Source of the DNA: Aliigemmobacter aestuarii
GTDB lineage: Bacteria > Pseudomonadota > Alphaproteobacteria > Rhodobacterales > Rhodobacteraceae
Assembly: GCF_004799285.1 (NCBI RefSeq)
Contig: NZ_SSND01000001.1
Location: 248,001-312,000 of the forward strand
Length of the DNA: 64,000 bases
Direction of reading: 5' to 3'
Part shown: positions 45,982 to 54,434 of the stretch, piece after piece
Layout of the letters: each line of letters opens with the position of its first letter
How positions within the stretch are numbered: the first letter of the stretch is position 1
Notes under the pieces: model-generated
Seen by the model: the letters and a program-made list of their open reading frames with translations, nothing else
Database searches by the model: none
What the model was told of the DNA's origin: nothing
Made by a program: the position numbers and the translations under genes

Positions 45982-48186
45982 TCAGAGCGCCAGCATCTCT
46001 TTCCGGATATAGCGGTTGTCGCCCCGCGTCAGCACCCAGCGACCCAGCTTGCGCGCCAGTCCGGGGCGGCCGCGGTCCAGCGCGCGGCGGAACAGTTCGC
46101 GCTGGTAGCGCTGAAAGGTCTTTCGGGCGCGCAGGATGCGGTAGAATTCCAGCTCGCTCAGCGTACCGTTCAGCGCGCCCAGGATGATCGGGTTCAGGAT
46201 GCCCATCTGCTGCAGGCTGGATCCCAGCCGGTGCCCCATCAGCGGTGCGCGCAGCCTGACCACGTTCTGATGGGCGAAGCGCGCGACGTGGCCGCTGTCG
46301 AGCGGTTCGTAGGGATCGAAGAGGATCGTCACGCGCCGCGCCGCCCGCGACACGTCGGCGGCATCGCCGTAAGGCCCGCCGAAATCGCGCCCCCAGGCGG
46401 TGGAATAGCGCGTCTCCCAGGGGACAAGGGCCTTGTCCAGTGTCGATTGCGGCGAGATCGCCACAACATCCGCGCCAGGGCACGCGGGCACGAAGGCGCA
46501 GGCCGCATAGCCGCCCATCGAGGCGCCATAGAAGACGACGCGCCGGAACCGCCCGAAGAACCCCTCGTCGCGCAACCTGTCGAACTGGTCGCCGACCCAG
46601 GGGTCGCGATACCAGGTCCAGCCGTTCGCCATGACCCCCAGCATCGACCAGCCCTGCTTCTCGATGAAGGAATATCCCCAGGGGCGGCGATCCTCGCGCT
46701 TTTCCATCGCGATATCGAGATTGTCGAAGGTGACGACCAGCGTATCGGACGAACGCGGAACGTAGAGGAAGGAATGTTGCCCGTTGTCGCGGAAGAACCC
46801 GTCCTTCCCGGCCAGCGACGCGGCAAGCGCGGCCCAGTCGCCCCGCCCCGCCGCGACCGAGGGGCGCGTCACCGTCAGCAGCGTGCGCACCACAGGCACC
46901 CCGTCCTGATCGCGGGTCGTCAGCGTTTCCGTCTCGCCCCATTGTTTCAGGAACGGATAGGACCCAGATCCCTTGCGGATATCGGTGACCATCCGGGTTT
47001 CGGACGTAAGGCAGCGGTCCATCACCGGTTGCAGGTGCTTGACCTTGTTCACGTCGCCAAAGCCCGTGAGATTGGCGATCAGCCCATAGCCGCGCAGGTC
47101 GTCCGCGCGGCGGATCAGGTGCACGCGATCCTCGGCCACGCCGTTTTCGGCAAGGAAATCCACATAGGGGCGCACCCAGCCCGACGGCCGGTCGGGCCAC
47201 TGGCCCTTGTGGTCGATGTCGATCAGGTGGATGTCGCAATCCCACCTTGCATGGGCGGCCAGTGCCAGGCTCTGCGCATTGCCGCCCACGTCGGCGAAAC
47301 CCGTAACTTCGTCCAGGCCCACCTTCTCGACCAGTCCCGCGTCGAACACGCGCTTGCCGCGCCCCTTGATCGGCGCGGCCTCGGGGCGCAGGCCGTGGCG
47401 TTTCAGCGCCAGGTCGAACCAGGACCCGGCGGGCGGCAGGCCCATGTGGCGCAGGCCCAGTTCGCGCTTGTTCGAGGCCCAGACATGCAGCGCCGTGGTG
47501 CGCGGGGTAAGGGCGGTGTCGACCGCATCGGCCTTTCTGAGGAACGTCGTGCGGTCCGGGAAGGGCACCGGATAGAAGGCATCCATCGGCTGCACCCTGT
47601 CCTTCAGGCCAAGCCGGTGCACGAAATGGGTAATCATCATCGGCCCCCAGACGCCCCAGGGCTGCTGGCTGACGTGAACGGGCCGACCCGCCGCCGCTGC
47701 CGCGCGGTACTCCTCCTGCTGGCTGGCCTTGAGGAATTCGGGAATGGCGTATTGATCGGCCGTGAACTCCAGCAGCGCGGCCATCAGCGCGCTGTCGGCG
47801 GGCATGCCCAGGACGGCGTTGTTGACCCGCTGTTCGCCTGGCAGTTCGAAGCCGAAGACATAATCGTCTTCGATGTCCAGCGGGCGGTGGCAATAGACAT
47901 CGGTATCCACCCAGACCATGCCGGGGCAGCGATGGATCATGTGCAGGCGGAACAGGTCGGCAAACAGCGCGAAACTGTCCTTCTTCTCGTATTTCAGGAA
48001 GTTGTCGGTATCGAGGATCTCGCGCCCGTCGCGCAGGATCACGCCCTCGGGGACATTGGGGATGTCGTCATAGTGGAAAAGCGTGATCTTCTGGCCCCGG
48101 TCGACGAAGGATTTGAGGCAAAGCTGCTCCATCCAGCTGAGTGAGCCCCCGATCCAGAGCGTTCCGACCTCGCGCTGCCGTGCCAT
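45982..48186 (-). CDS. three-domain glycosyltransferase / methyltransferase-like / alpha-beta-hydrolase-like protein
   Basis: A 734-aa protein. Residues 1-230 are a glycosyltransferase with sugar-binding DXD motif (MVWVDTDVYCHRP, near 95) of the type seen in capsule and OCH1-like enzymes. Residues about 280-430 look like a Rossmann methyltransferase core (ADVGGNAQSLALA, CDIHLIDIDHKG). Residues 450-734 are an alpha/beta-hydrolase-like domain with nucleophile elbow YGASMGGYAA, acidic FDPYEPLDSG and a late His in LMGHRL. That last part is clearly related to the separate protein at 52999-53934. Probably builds or trims a surface glycan. The start at 48186 is taken as MARQREVGTLWIGGSLSW. Confidence 0.78.
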   Translation of the reverse strand: MARQREVGTLWIGGSLSWMEQLCLKSFVDRGQKITLFHYDDIPNVPEGVILRDGREILDTDNFLKYEKKDSFALFADLFRLHMIHRCPGMVWVDTDVYCHRPLDIEDDYVFGFELPGEQRVNNAVLGMPADSALMAALLEFTADQYAIPEFLKASQQEEYRAAAAAGRPVHVSQQPWGVWGPMMITHFVHRLGLKDRVQPMDAFYPVPFPDRTTFLRKADAVDTALTPRTTALHVWASNKRELGLRHMGLPPAGSWFDLALKRHGLRPEAAPIKGRGKRVFDAGLVEKVGLDEVTGFADVGGNAQSLALAAHARWDCDIHLIDIDHKGQWPDRPSGWVRPYVDFLAENGVAEDRVHLIRRADDLRGYGLIANLTGFGDVNKVKHLQPVMDRCLTSETRMVTDIRKGSGSYPFLKQWGETETLTTRDQDGVPVVRTLLTVTRPSVAAGRGDWAALAASLAGKDGFFRDNGQHSFLYVPRSSDTLVVTFDNLDIAMEKREDRRPWGYSFIEKQGWSMLGVMANGWTWYRDPWVGDQFDRLRDEGFFGRFRRVVFYGASMGGYAACAFVPACPGADVVAISPQSTLDKALVPWETRYSTAWGRDFGGPYGDAADVSRAARRVTILFDPYEPLDSGHVARFAHQNVVRLRAPLMGHRLGSSLQQMGILNPIILGALNGTLSELEFYRILRARKTFQRYQRELFRRALDRGRPGLARKLGRWVLTRGDNRYIRKEMLAL

Positions 48187-48445
48187 CTTTCGTGATCCTG
48201 CCCACTCGTCCCGGCCCGGTTCACCCGGGGCTATTGATCCGCCTAAGGAAACAGTCTGGCGAAATTTGGGCGGTTTCACAATGATCCTGCGGGGATCAGC
48301 CCCTGTTTTCGTGCGAATTTGCGCGACCTTGGGGCGTGCCGGTGTTGGACCGGCGCGGCCAATCATGCTAGTCAGGGGTCAAGGGCGGCCCAAGAACCGC
48401 CCGCGGGATGAGGGGTGAGGTCCGGTGACACGGGCAGGTGGCGAC

Positions 48446-50746
48446 ATGGCCGGAATCGAGGTGCTGCGGCGCAGCCTGCCCGCGCGCGACCTTGCGGTCG
48501 AGACGGGCGCGCCGGGACCAGCGGGGCCGACACGCCTTTGGGATACGGTTGCGGACGATGCGGGGCGGGTGCGGCTGTTTTTCGGCGCGGGCACGTCGCC
48601 CGCGGCCTTCTTGCCCGACGGTGGCCCCGGCTGCGCGCTGCCGCTGGAATTGCGCGAGGTGTCGGGTTGCACGATGATGACGGTCGAGGCGGCGGGGGCA
48701 CCTGAGGCGCCTCTCGCCGTCTCGCTGGCCGGGGGCGGCACGATCGAGGTCACGCCCGCGCCCGCCGAATGGGACCTGTTCGACGGGCTGAACACCCTGC
48801 TTGCCTTCCGCATCGGCGAAACTGCCACCCAGGTGGCCGAGGCGCTGGCCTATCATGCGACCCACCACGGGGCCGAGGCCGCGCTTATCGTGAACCGCCT
48901 TCCGGCAGAGGAGGGTTTCGCCGGGGCGCTACGCGACGCGCTGGAAGGTGTGACGCTGCGGGTCGTGCTGGTCGACCTGCCGCTGCCTGCAGGAAAACCG
49001 GGACAGGGTCCGGAAAACCATGTCTTCCTGGCTCCTGACGCCCCCGGCAAGGACCGGATGGAGGCGCCCGCCCCCGATCCCTGGCGCGCGCCCCTGGGCG
49101 AAGGCATCCTGTTCGAGGCGTTGAAATGGCGCTTCCTCGCCCGTGCGCGGGCCGTGCTGACGCTGGACGTGACCGACATCCTCGCCCCGCGGTCTCAGGG
49201 CATGCAATCGGCCTTCGACTTGTGCGATACGGCGGAGAACGGCGTGATCCTGCTGGTCGGGCGGCGGATCTATCCCTGGCGCGTGCGCAACGGACAGGAG
49301 GCGCGCCTGGGCGATCACATCTGCCGCCAGTTCGACGGACGGCGCGGGATCGCGCGATGGGGCGTGGCGCCGCAGAAGGCGGGGCTGGAAAACACCTGGC
49401 GGATGGTGCGCGTCGCCTATGCCAAGCCCGAGGACGGGGCGATCGTGCCCTTCCTGCGGGCGATGGCGATCCGCGTGCCGGGCCGCACCTCGAGCGAGCT
49501 TGCGCCCAAGACATCGCTGATCGAGGATCCCGACCTTCTGGACCTGTCGCAGCGCATCTTCGGCCACAAGCCGATCCGCCCGCCTGTCTCGCGCCCCCGC
49601 CCCGCGCCGGAACGCGCGACGCAGGCCGGGCGCACCGCCATCGTCACCACGATGAAGAACGAAGGCCCCTTCATCCTGGAATGGCTGGCCTATCACCGGG
49701 CGATCGGGGTGGACGATTTCCTGATCTACACCAACGACTGCACCGACGGCACCGACACGATGCTGGGCATGCTTCAGCAGAAGGGCATCGTGCAGCACCG
49801 GGCGAACCCCTGGGTGCCGGGGGGCGACCTGAAACCCCAGCACGCCGCCCTTCAGGCCGCCGAAAGCGAACCCGTCATGCAGAACTGTGGCTGGGGCATC
49901 TGCATGGATGTGGACGAATTCATCGACATCAAGATCGGCGACGGCACGCTGGCCTCGCTTTATGCGGCGATGGGTGAGGCCAACATGATCAGCCTCACCT
50001 GGCGGCTCTTCGGCAATTCCGAAATCCACGCCTATGAGGACCGCTTCCTGATCGACCAGTTCACCCGCTGCGCCCCCGAGATCGTCAGGAAGCCGCATCA
50101 GGCCTGGGGCTTCAAGACGCTGTTCCGCAACATCGAGATCTACAAGAAACTGGGCGTCCACCGCCCCAAGGGCCTGAAACCCAATCTGTGGGATCAGGTG
50201 CGCTGGCTGAACGGATCGGGGCAGCGGATGCCAAAGGAAATGTATCGCAACGGCTGGCGTTCGACGCTGGAAACCTATGGCTATGACTGGGTGCAGCTGA
50301 ACCATTACGCGGTCCGCTCGGCCGAAAGCTTTCTGGTCAAGCGCGACCGGGGCCGCGTCAACCATGTCGACCGCGACCAAGGGCTGAACTACTGGTTCCG
50401 GATGAACCACAACGCCGACGAGGACCGGTCGATCCAGCGGATGATCCCGGCGGCGCGGGCCGAGTTCGACCGGCTGATGGCCGATCCGGACATCCGCGCC
50501 GCGCATGACCATTCGGTCAAGTGCCATCGCGACAAGATCGCGGACCTGATGGAGACAGAGAACTACCGGACGTTCTATGCCGAACTGACGGGCGCGCGGA
50601 TGGAGCGGCTGTGCCGGTTGCAGCAGCATTTCGGATCGGCCGTCTTTGCCGCGGGCCCCGGGGTGATCCCCGAGGAGTTGCACGAACGCGACCTGCCGCC
50701 GGATTTCTTCTTCACCGTCGACTTCCAGGGCGAGGCGGAACATTGA
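48446..50746 (+). CDS. family-2 glycosyltransferase with ~390-residue N-terminal domain
   Basis: A 766-aa protein. The C-terminal ~370 residues form a GT2 (Glyco_tranf_2_4/GT92-like) domain: IVTTMKNEGPFILEWLAYHRAIG, acceptor-side DVDEF (CMDVDEFIDI) and the closing block NHYAVRSAESFLVKRDRGR. The N-terminal part is a domain I do not recognise, with an alpha/beta pattern and LLVGRRIYPWRVR near 290. First of three related enzymes in a row. GTG at 48425 is an alternative start; ATG 48446 follows GGCAGGTGG. Divergent from the 734-aa protein. Confidence 0.82.
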   Translation: MAGIEVLRRSLPARDLAVETGAPGPAGPTRLWDTVADDAGRVRLFFGAGTSPAAFLPDGGPGCALPLELREVSGCTMMTVEAAGAPEAPLAVSLAGGGTIEVTPAPAEWDLFDGLNTLLAFRIGETATQVAEALAYHATHHGAEAALIVNRLPAEEGFAGALRDALEGVTLRVVLVDLPLPAGKPGQGPENHVFLAPDAPGKDRMEAPAPDPWRAPLGEGILFEALKWRFLARARAVLTLDVTDILAPRSQGMQSAFDLCDTAENGVILLVGRRIYPWRVRNGQEARLGDHICRQFDGRRGIARWGVAPQKAGLENTWRMVRVAYAKPEDGAIVPFLRAMAIRVPGRTSSELAPKTSLIEDPDLLDLSQRIFGHKPIRPPVSRPRPAPERATQAGRTAIVTTMKNEGPFILEWLAYHRAIGVDDFLIYTNDCTDGTDTMLGMLQQKGIVQHRANPWVPGGDLKPQHAALQAAESEPVMQNCGWGICMDVDEFIDIKIGDGTLASLYAAMGEANMISLTWRLFGNSEIHAYEDRFLIDQFTRCAPEIVRKPHQAWGFKTLFRNIEIYKKLGVHRPKGLKPNLWDQVRWLNGSGQRMPKEMYRNGWRSTLETYGYDWVQLNHYAVRSAESFLVKRDRGRVNHVDRDQGLNYWFRMNHNADEDRSIQRMIPAARAEFDRLMADPDIRAAHDHSVKCHRDKIADLMETENYRTFYAELTGARMERLCRLQQHFGSAVFAAGPGVIPEELHERDLPPDFFFTVDFQGEAEH

Positions 50747-50752
50747 TCGCAA

Positions 50753-50807
50753 CCCGATTTTTCGAAGAAAAATCAGATTCTTGCCGATTTTTCTTCGAAA
50801 AATCGGG
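50753..50807. repeat. perfect 22-bp inverted repeat, AT-rich
   Basis: Arms 50753-50774 and 50786-50807 are exact reverse complements (each begins or ends CCCGATTTTTCG...), with an 11-nt loop. Each arm is itself close to palindromic around TTCGAA. It lies between the first and second glycosyltransferase genes. No T-tract follows it, so it is not a simple terminator; it may act as a processing or stability hairpin in the transcript. Confidence 0.85.
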
Positions 50808-50816
50808 CCTCCGGCG

Positions 50817-50838
50817 GGGATATTTGGGCCAAAGCGAA
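50817..50838 (-). repeat. dispersed CAAATAYCC element, copy D
   Basis: GGGATATTTGGGCCAAAGCG plus AA, reverse orientation. Directly after the 22-bp inverted repeat and 12 bp before the next gene's start. Confidence 0.6.
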
Positions 50839-50849
50839 GGGGCCGGGAG

Positions 50850-51833
50850 ATGACCGGAGGCTACACCGTCATCACCACGATGAAGAACGAGGGGGCCTTT
50901 CTTCTGGAATGGGTCGCCCATCACAGGGCGCTCGGGTTCGATCACATCCTGATCTGCACCAACGACTGCGCCGATCCCACGCGCGAGATGGCGCTGCGCC
51001 TGCAGGAGATGGGCCTGGCCCGGCATCACGCGACGCGGCACTGGCCGGTGACCTCGATCCAGAGATCGGCTCTGAAACAGGCACGGCGCTATCCCGAGGT
51101 GACGGAGGCCGAGTGGCTGTATGTCTGCGATGCCGATGAATTCCTGGTGATCCGGGTCGGGGACGGCAGTGCCCGGGCGCTGGTGGCGGCGGCAAGCCCC
51201 GACGCCGAGGTGATCGCCGTGCCCTGGCGCAGCTTCGGCCCCGGCGGGGCCGTGGCTTTCGAGGACCGGCCGGTGACGGAACAGTTCACCCGCGGCGCGG
51301 CCCCGCCGGTCGCGGGGCGCCGCGCGCCGGTCTATCCCAAGTCGTTGTTCCGCGGGCTGGAAGGCGTGCACCGGATCGGGGTGCATGGCCCGGTCGCGCG
51401 GGCCGATCTGGGCCGCGACTTTCGGCGCGAACTGCCGGGCGGCCAGCCCTTCGTGGCGCAGCATCATCCGCTGTTCGTGCAGGCCGACTACCGGTTCGCG
51501 CAGGTGAACCACTATGCCCTTCGGTCGCGCGAGAGCTTTCTGGTGAAGCGCGACCGCGGCCGGGTCAACCATACCGGACAGGACATGGGGCTGGACTATT
51601 GGGACCGGTTCGATGTGGCCGAGGTGGAATGCCAGGCGATCCGGCGCTATGACGGGGCTGTGGCGGAATGGCGCGCGCGCCTGATGGAGGATGCGCCGCT
51701 GGCCGCGCTGCACCGGCAGGCGGTGGCCTGGCATCGGGAAAGGGCCGCGGCACTGGCCTTGCGGGCGGACTGGCAGGAACTGATCGCGGCACTCGCGGAA
51801 AGGCAGGCGGCATGCGCATCCTCGGCATCCTGA
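50850..51833 (+). CDS. family-2 glycosyltransferase, second of three
   Basis: A 327-aa single-domain GT2 (Glyco_tranf_2_4) enzyme: VITTMKNEGAFLLEWVAHHRALG at the start, metal-binding DADEF in YVCDADEFLVI, and NHYALRSRESFLVKRDRGR near the end. Lacks the N-terminal domain of its upstream paralogue and any TM. MTGGYTVITT at 50850 is taken as start. Its stop lies 22 nt inside the next gene, so the two are co-translated. Confidence 0.85.
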   Translation: MTGGYTVITTMKNEGAFLLEWVAHHRALGFDHILICTNDCADPTREMALRLQEMGLARHHATRHWPVTSIQRSALKQARRYPEVTEAEWLYVCDADEFLVIRVGDGSARALVAAASPDAEVIAVPWRSFGPGGAVAFEDRPVTEQFTRGAAPPVAGRRAPVYPKSLFRGLEGVHRIGVHGPVARADLGRDFRRELPGGQPFVAQHHPLFVQADYRFAQVNHYALRSRESFLVKRDRGRVNHTGQDMGLDYWDRFDVAEVECQAIRRYDGAVAEWRARLMEDAPLAALHRQAVAWHRERAAALALRADWQELIAALAERQAACASSAS

Positions 51834-52858
51834 CGGTTCGCAACGAGGCGCCGTTCCTGATCGAATGGCTGGCGCATCACCGCGCCTGCAGGTTCACCGA
51901 CTTTCTGGTCTTTTCCAACGACTGCGACGACGGCACGGATGCGATGCTCGACCGGTTGGAGACGATGGGCTGGCTCACCCATCTGCGCAATGACGCGCAT
52001 CGGGAAAAGGGGCCGCAGTGGAGCGCGCTGAAGGCGGCCGACAGCCATCCGGTCACGCGGGCGGCGGACTGGATCCTGTTTTTCGACATCGACGAATTCG
52101 TGAACATCCATGTCGGCGACCGGACCGTGCCCGACCTGCTCGCCGCCCTGCCCGAGGCCAGCGCGATCCCCCTGACCTGGCGGCTCTTTGGCAATTGCGG
52201 CGTGGTGGAGCATGAGGACCGGCCGGTCACGCAGGCTTTCACCCGTGCCGCCCCGGCCGTCCTGCACTGGCCCTGGCGGGCGGCGCTGTTCAAGACGCTT
52301 TTCCGTAATGACGGGACCTACCGCAAGCTCGGGGTGCATCGCCCGCGCAATCCCGACCCCGAACGGATCGGCGCGGCGCGCTGGTTCGACGGGTCGGGCC
52401 GCCCCCTGCCCGAGACTTTCCGCACCGGGCGCATCTTTTCCGACTTCGGACAAGACAACTACCGCCTTGCGCAGTTGAACCACTATGCGCTTGGCTCGAT
52501 GGAAAGCTATCTGGTCAAATGCGACCGGGGGCGGGCAAACCGCGAGGCGTCCGGGCTCGACATGGGCTATTGGGTGGAACGCAACTTCTGCGACGCCGAG
52601 GACAGGTCGATCCTGGAGATGGAGCCGCATTCTGCCCCGCTTCGGGCGGAACTGATGGCCGATCCGGTGCTGGCGGGGTTGCATGCGGCGGGCGTGGCCT
52701 GGCGCAAGGAACGCTTTGCCGCGCTGATGTCCGAAGAACCCTGGCGCGCCCTGTTCGGGCGTCTTCTGATGACCCCCCCGGCGCGTGCGCTGCCGCCCGA
52801 GGTGGCCCGCAGGATCTGGCGCCACGCCGGGGCCAACGGCGCGGGGACGACGGCATGA
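51812..52858 (+). CDS. family-2 glycosyltransferase, third of three
   Basis: A 348-aa GT2 (Glyco_tranf_2_4) enzyme: ILTVRNEAPFLIEWLAHHRAC, metal-binding DIDEF (FFDIDEFVNI), and NHYALGSMESYLVKCDRGR. Closest in layout to the second enzyme, but the C-terminal tail (residues 300-348) differs. It is followed by 140 bp before the hydrolase-like gene. Together the three probably add several sugars to one surface polymer; acceptor unknown. Confidence 0.85.
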   Translation: MRILGILTVRNEAPFLIEWLAHHRACRFTDFLVFSNDCDDGTDAMLDRLETMGWLTHLRNDAHREKGPQWSALKAADSHPVTRAADWILFFDIDEFVNIHVGDRTVPDLLAALPEASAIPLTWRLFGNCGVVEHEDRPVTQAFTRAAPAVLHWPWRAALFKTLFRNDGTYRKLGVHRPRNPDPERIGAARWFDGSGRPLPETFRTGRIFSDFGQDNYRLAQLNHYALGSMESYLVKCDRGRANREASGLDMGYWVERNFCDAEDRSILEMEPHSAPLRAELMADPVLAGLHAAGVAWRKERFAALMSEEPWRALFGRLLMTPPARALPPEVARRIWRHAGANGAGTTA

Positions 52859-52998
52859 GGGACCTTTCTGGAAACAATCGCGGACGTTTGTTTATCCCCT
52901 GCCCCAAGCCTGCCCACTTGATTGCCAATCACCGCCACGCGACTATGCGATCCGGTATCGGTGCCCGTAAGGGATGACTTTTGTGTGGATTGGATGAA

Positions 52999-53934
52999 AT
53001 GAACGCCGTCACGACGGACAGACCGGACGCATCGACCGCGACAGATCGCGAAAGCTGGCTGGCCCGGATGGAAGAGATCGGCGAGGACGCGGGCTATTTC
53101 GAACCGCTCGGCCGGAACCACTGGGCGTTTTTCGTCGATGACGGCCCGAACCTTCTGGTGACGTTCGAGACGCTCGACACGATCCGCGCGGCCTCACCCC
53201 GGCAGATGCCCTTGGGCTATACCTACACCGCCGGCAACGGCTGGTCCCATCTCTGCATCATCGCCGACGGGCCGACGTGGTATCGCGACGACCGCGTCTA
53301 TCGCTATTTCGATCGCCTGGTCGACGAGGGATTCCTGGAGGATTTCGACCGCGTGGTGTTCTACGGCGCGGGCATGGGCGGCTATGCGGCCTGCGCCTAT
53401 TCGGTCGCGGCCCCGGGCGCCACGGTTCTGGCCCTGCAACCGCGCGCGACGCTGGACCCGGCATTTGCCGGATGGGACCGGCGCGACCTTGCGGCGCGCA
53501 AGCTGGATTTCGGCAGCCGCTATGGCTATGCGCCCGACATGATCGAAGGCACCGGGCGTGTGTTTCTGGTGTTCGACCCGCGCGAACGCGAGGATGCGAT
53601 GCATGCCGCGCTGTTCCGCGCGCCCTTCGTGACGGAATTGCACACACCGCATCTGGGCGACAGGCTCGACGATGCGCTGAGCCATCTCGGGCTTCTGACG
53701 GACCTCCTTGACGCGGTCACCAAAGGGATGCTCAGCCGGGATTATTTCGCACAGCTCTGGCGCAGGCGCCGCAACTTCGGCCCCTATCTGAAACGGCTTC
53801 TGGCCATCGCTGACGAACGCGGGCAGAAGAAACGCGCCGCCATGATCTGCCGCAGCGTGACCCGCCGGCTGAACGCGCCGCGCTTCCGCCGGCGGCTGGA
53901 CGAGCTTGAGGCGGAACTGGGCAAGACCCCCTGA
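52999..53934 (+). CDS. alpha/beta-hydrolase-like protein lacking the nucleophile serine
   Basis: A 311-aa protein homologous to the C-terminal third of the 734-aa protein at 45982-48186 (shared WYRD, RVVFYGA-MGGYAACA, LVFDP and late -G-RL- blocks). The nucleophile elbow reads YGAGMGGYAA: Gly replaces Ser. The residue aligned with the late His is Asp (HLGDRL versus LMGHRL). It is therefore probably catalytically dead, perhaps a glycan-binding or scaffold protein. No signal peptide or TM. In-frame TTG at 52981 could extend it by six residues. Confidence 0.75.
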   Translation: MNAVTTDRPDASTATDRESWLARMEEIGEDAGYFEPLGRNHWAFFVDDGPNLLVTFETLDTIRAASPRQMPLGYTYTAGNGWSHLCIIADGPTWYRDDRVYRYFDRLVDEGFLEDFDRVVFYGAGMGGYAACAYSVAAPGATVLALQPRATLDPAFAGWDRRDLAARKLDFGSRYGYAPDMIEGTGRVFLVFDPREREDAMHAALFRAPFVTELHTPHLGDRLDDALSHLGLLTDLLDAVTKGMLSRDYFAQLWRRRRNFGPYLKRLLAIADERGQKKRAAMICRSVTRRLNAPRFRRRLDELEAELGKTP

Positions 53935-53993
53935 CGCGATCCGGGACCTTCGCACGGCGGCACGTCAGGTTCCCTGGCAGGCCCGATCGGCGA

Positions 53994-54299
53994 TCACTTC
54001 ACCGACGATTCGTCCTTCAAGCGGCGTGCATTCGCGCGGGTGTGGCGGCGGACAGGGCGGATCGCGGCCATCGCGATTTCGGCGGGGTCGCGCCCGTTCA
54101 GCCCCGCGACCATCGCCGCCCGGACCGAATCGTGCCCGGCCTCGACCTTTTCCGACACCATCCGCACGGCTTCGTCCGGATGCATGGGCCAGATTCCTGC
54201 GAACCCGGCCATCCGCAGGGCGATGACGGTGTGCGCCTCGGCCGCGATCCGGCCCAATTGCGCCATCGGACGCAGGTAATCCATCGGATTGAAGAACAT
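53994..54299 (-). CDS. small conserved protein, 101 aa
   Basis: A 101-aa helical protein (MFFNPMDYLRPMAQLGRIAAEAHTVIALRMAGFAG..., C-terminus RPVRRHTRANARRLKD). Similar short Rhodobacteraceae proteins are often labelled antifreeze protein without experimental basis; the amphipathic helices and basic tail remind me of phasin-like proteins. No known function. Divergent from pyrC across 135 bp. Confidence 0.7.
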   Translation of the reverse strand: MFFNPMDYLRPMAQLGRIAAEAHTVIALRMAGFAGIWPMHPDEAVRMVSEKVEAGHDSVRAAMVAGLNGRDPAEIAMAAIRPVRRHTRANARRLKDESSVK

Positions 54300-54434
54300 G
54301 ACACCCCTTCACATACAAATCGCTGTCAGCCTGCGGCGGATAGCCGCCAAAGAAAAGGGGGAAAACTGCGCGCACTGTCGCAGCGTCGTATCGCGGCACT
54401 GGAAATGGCCAAGGCCATCGGGTAGGCCAGACCC

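Noticed and set aside
45698-47893. Long alternative minus-strand frame crossing the 734-aa gene and the AbrB-type gene
   Set aside because: It spans two genes in wrong frames, is Arg/Gly/Pro-rich and has no domain; the 734-aa frame has clear motifs.
48446-52858. Horizontally acquired capsule island
   Set aside because: GC content and codon choice look like those of the neighbours, and no integrase, transposase or tRNA boundary is seen.
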